This document shows, piece after piece, positions 5,731 through 7,235 of a stretch of 7,235 bases of DNA. Each line of letters starts with the position of its first letter. Position 1 is the first letter of the stretch. Source of the DNA: Acidimicrobiaceae bacterium (GTDB lineage: Bacteria; Actinomycetota; Acidimicrobiia; Acidimicrobiales; RAAP-2); contig PLXU01000147.1 of NCBI GenBank assembly GCA_003151555.1, forward strand, positions 1,670 through 8,904. The letters are read 5' to 3'. The notes beneath the pieces are model-generated. The model was not told the origin of the DNA and ran no database searches. It saw nothing but the letters and a program-made list of their open reading frames with translations. The translations under genes were made by a program, and so were the position numbers.

Positions 5731-6056
5731 GTGTCGCCGAGGTGCTGACGGCGCTCGCCGATCCGACGCGGCGGGATCTACTGGAGTTGCTCTCCGTGCA
5801 CGGAGAAGCAACCGCCACGGTCCTCGCCGATGACCTGCCGATCAGCCGTCAGGCGGTGGCCCAGCACCTCGCTGTGCTCGACGAGGTGGGATTGGTGATG
5901 GGCCACCGCCAAGGTCGTGAGCACCGCTTCGTCGTCTGCCCGGAACCCCTCGACGAAACGGCTCGATGGATGGCTCAGCTCTCCCAACAGTGGGACCGGC
6001 GCTTGCGTGCAATTCAGCGAATCGCCGAGGCCGCGCACCGGGTGTCGCCGAAGTAG
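5727..6056 (+). CDS. ArsR-family winged-helix repressor
   Basis: 109 residues from a GTG that overlaps the AHSA1 stop as GTGA (5727-5730), implying coupled translation. The N-terminal helix ALADPTRRDLLELL (9-22) is the family hallmark. The helix-turn-helix is at about 30-57 (VLADDLPISRQAVAQHLAVLDEVGLV), the wing at 59-70 (GHRQGREHRFVV), and a C-terminal dimerisation helix at about 75-104. The metal-sensing ELCVCD motif of ArsR/SmtB is absent: the recognition-helix region has no cysteine and the only Cys is at 71. It therefore probably senses something other than arsenite or zinc, or responds through its partner. ArsR genes are often paired with AHSA1-type genes; here the regulator comes second. 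It is probably autorepressing through the repeats at 5173-5224. Confidence 0.9.
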   Translation: MSVAEVLTALADPTRRDLLELLSVHGEATATVLADDLPISRQAVAQHLAVLDEVGLVMGHRQGREHRFVVCPEPLDETARWMAQLSQQWDRRLRAIQRIAEAAHRVSPK

Positions 6057-6111
6057 ATCGTCTGTCTGGTTTCGCATCGGTCGGTCGCCACGAGAATCTC
6101 CACCCAACGCC

Positions 6112-6128
6112 GAGCCCCGGGGCGGCTC
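6112..6128. terminator. GC-rich hairpin between convergent genes
   Basis: GAGCC (6112-6116) pairs with GGCTC (6124-6128); alternatively GCCCC/GGGGC forms a 10-base palindrome inside it. It sits between the ArsR stop and the convergent SRPBCC stop, where a shared terminator would be expected. There is no T-run on either side, so intrinsic termination is uncertain. Confidence 0.25.
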
Positions 6129-6568
6129 TAGTCGGCGCTGGCCGCGAAGTAGGGCCGCGGTACTCCCGTGGCGACGTAGTTCGCTAGGTGGTGCAGGACC
6201 ATGGCCCAGGTCTGCGCGGTGCCGCCGAGGTCGTTTTCCCCGATTTCTTCGCCGAAGCCGTAGTGGCGGAAGATGACGGTGGTGCAGTTTTCGTGGTCGT
6301 CATTGGGCTGAAGTTCCCACTCCCACGTGGAGCCGACCCAATTGGGAAAGCCCGACTGCACTTGCATCCGCACCATTCGGTCCTCCTCGTTGTGCACGCT
6401 TACGGTGAGGTCTACCGGTGCCTCCTCAAAACCAAATCGGGCGTGGTCGTTTGCCACTTCGCAGTCCGACGTCCAAAAGGCCCGCTGGCCATCGGTGGTC
6501 GAAAGAATTTCGAAGACTCGCGCCGGTGCGGCGTCAACGTTGGTGGCCAGGATGATGGAGTGGCTCAT
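6128..6568 (-). CDS. SRPBCC-family (AHSA1-like) protein, second copy
   Basis: 146 residues. The ATG at 6568 follows GAGGAG with about 5-base spacing. SRPBCC features are VDAAPARVFEILSTTDGQRAFW (11-32), FGFEEAPVDLTVSV (45-58), strand MVRMQVQSGF (65-74), WEWELQP (82-88), CTTVIFRHYGF (95-105) and a terminal helix TAQTWAMVLHHLANYVATG (117-135) closing the cavity. It shares the fold but few residues with the AHSA1 protein at 5254-5730, so the two are not a recent duplication. The ligand is unknown. It lies 71 bases from, and convergent with, the ArsR gene, and downstream of a DUF1003 gene on its own strand with a 105-base gap. A cytoplasmic lipid- or small-molecule-binding role is inferred from the fold only. 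Confidence 0.85.
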   Translation of the reverse strand: MSHSIILATNVDAAPARVFEILSTTDGQRAFWTSDCEVANDHARFGFEEAPVDLTVSVHNEEDRMVRMQVQSGFPNWVGSTWEWELQPNDDHENCTTVIFRHYGFGEEIGENDLGGTAQTWAMVLHHLANYVATGVPRPYFAASAD

Positions 6569-6673
6569 GTAATCTCCTCGCGAGAAAGCGGTGGTCGGAC
6601 GTCAGCGTTCGTTGGCGAATCGTACACAGCGCGACCAAGGGGTCACTGGCCGAACGTGGCGGCCCGATTCAGT

Positions 6674-7177
6674 TCAGGCCGGCGGGTCTTGGCCCGGCGC
6701 GAAGTGACCCATGTCGGCGCCCATTTTTCTGCCGATGTTCGATATGTGCAGATGGATCTCTTCTAAGAGGTCCGTGTTCTTCTTCATCCGGTTCGTGAGC
6801 GCGGTGTTCTCTTCGATCAGGGTCTTGATGTCGTCGGTGTTATTCGCGGTGTGCAGCGCCACTTCGGAGGAGATGGCGTCGGCCCGCTTGGCCGCTATCA
6901 GCAAGGTGGCGCCTTGGATGCCGGCCAGCATCGAGAGAAAGAGGTTCAGCAGGATATAGGGGTAGGGGTCGAAGGCCTTGTGATTGAGGATGTGCTGGAT
7001 CAACAGGGTATTGACCAGCGCCCAGGCGATCATGACCGCGAAGAACCCGAATACGAAGGGCCATGATCCCATCATGTTGCGCATCTTGTCGGCGGACCGC
7101 TCGCCAAATGAGAGTTCGTCGCCCGATCGTACGCCGGGGTGCTTGTGCCAATGGCTGGTCCACGCGGTTTCGTGCAT
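6674..7177 (-). CDS. DUF1003 two-pass membrane protein with helical tail
   Basis: 167 residues. The DUF1003 signature is clear: ELSFGERSADKM (21-32), GSWPFVFGFFAVMIAWALVN (37-56), FDPYPYILLNLFLSMLAGIQ (69-88), then KRAD. Two membrane helices are predicted at about 40-60 and 74-96. The tail at about 112-150 is charged and heptad-like (DDIKTLIEENTALTNRMKK, LLEEIHLHISNIGRKM) and probably forms a cytoplasmic coiled coil. The function of the family is unknown. The start at 7177 has no clear Shine-Dalgarno, so translation may be leaderless; the first 20 residues are His/Trp-rich and poorly conserved-looking, so a later start cannot be excluded. The gene lies 105 bases upstream of the second SRPBCC gene on the same strand. 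Confidence 0.87.
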   Translation of the reverse strand: MHETAWTSHWHKHPGVRSGDELSFGERSADKMRNMMGSWPFVFGFFAVMIAWALVNTLLIQHILNHKAFDPYPYILLNLFLSMLAGIQGATLLIAAKRADAISSEVALHTANNTDDIKTLIEENTALTNRMKKNTDLLEEIHLHISNIGRKMGADMGHFAPGQDPPA

Positions 7178-7235
7178 GCGGGTAATTTTCGCACAGGTGA
7201 ACTCTCAGCCGGCGGACTGATGGGGCCAACAACTC

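Noticed and set aside
6188..6766. 192-residue plus-strand open frame
   Set aside because: It is antisense to the second SRPBCC gene, shows no recognisable domain, and mirrors the high-GC codon bias of the real gene.
7178..7235. Promoter or riboswitch upstream of the DUF1003 gene
   Set aside because: A CTGAGAG string recalls the TPP riboswitch, but no other TPP element is present and no promoter pair stands out in the 58 bases available.

Overview
The window has high G+C, uses GTG as well as ATG starts, and contains several 4-base stop/start overlaps. Its gene families point to an actinobacterium (Actinomycetota): an ECF sigma factor paired with a CU044_5270-like membrane protein, DUF1003, ArsR/AHSA1 pairs, and prepilins carrying Ig-like or adhesin-like domains. 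Nothing visible fixes a genus; an acidimicrobial-type lineage is only a guess.

Layout. (1) 1-2255, minus strand: two type IV prepilin-like proteins in one operon. The upstream gene (861-2255) has a classic GFTLIE cleavage site and a large extracellular part that resembles actinobacterial surface-adhesin domains. The downstream gene starts at a GTG overlapping the upstream stop (GTGA), carries a second prepilin signal and an Ig-like domain, and runs off the left edge. They look like minor, adhesive or structural subunits of a type IV pilus-like machine whose other genes lie to the left. (2) 2256-2670: a 415-base gene-free region. It holds a hairpin in the pilin leader, a strong-looking rightward intrinsic terminator, a degenerate array of about 31-32-base tandem units that each form a hairpin (the first two followed by a T-run), and a promoter for the next gene. 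This is the oddest stretch of the window. (3) 2671-3477, plus strand: an AadA-like nucleotidyltransferase with a DUF4111-type C-terminal domain. (4) 3489-5056, minus strand: an ECF sigma factor and, overlapping by ATGA, a single-pass membrane protein that is probably its anti-sigma partner. (5) 5254-6056, plus strand, divergent from the sigma gene: an AHSA1/SRPBCC-domain protein and an ArsR-type repressor overlapping by GTGA, preceded by a perfect inverted repeat and a matching direct repeat that make a good autoregulatory operator candidate. (6) 6128-7177, minus strand: a second, different SRPBCC protein and, upstream of it, a DUF1003 two-pass membrane protein with a helical tail.

The units appear to be independent housekeeping or accessory modules rather than one pathway: surface appendage, small-molecule modification, envelope-stress-type signalling, and a ligand-binding/repressor pair. 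The most unusual points are the prepilin-adhesin fusion and the row of terminator-like hairpins between the pilin operon and the nucleotidyltransferase.
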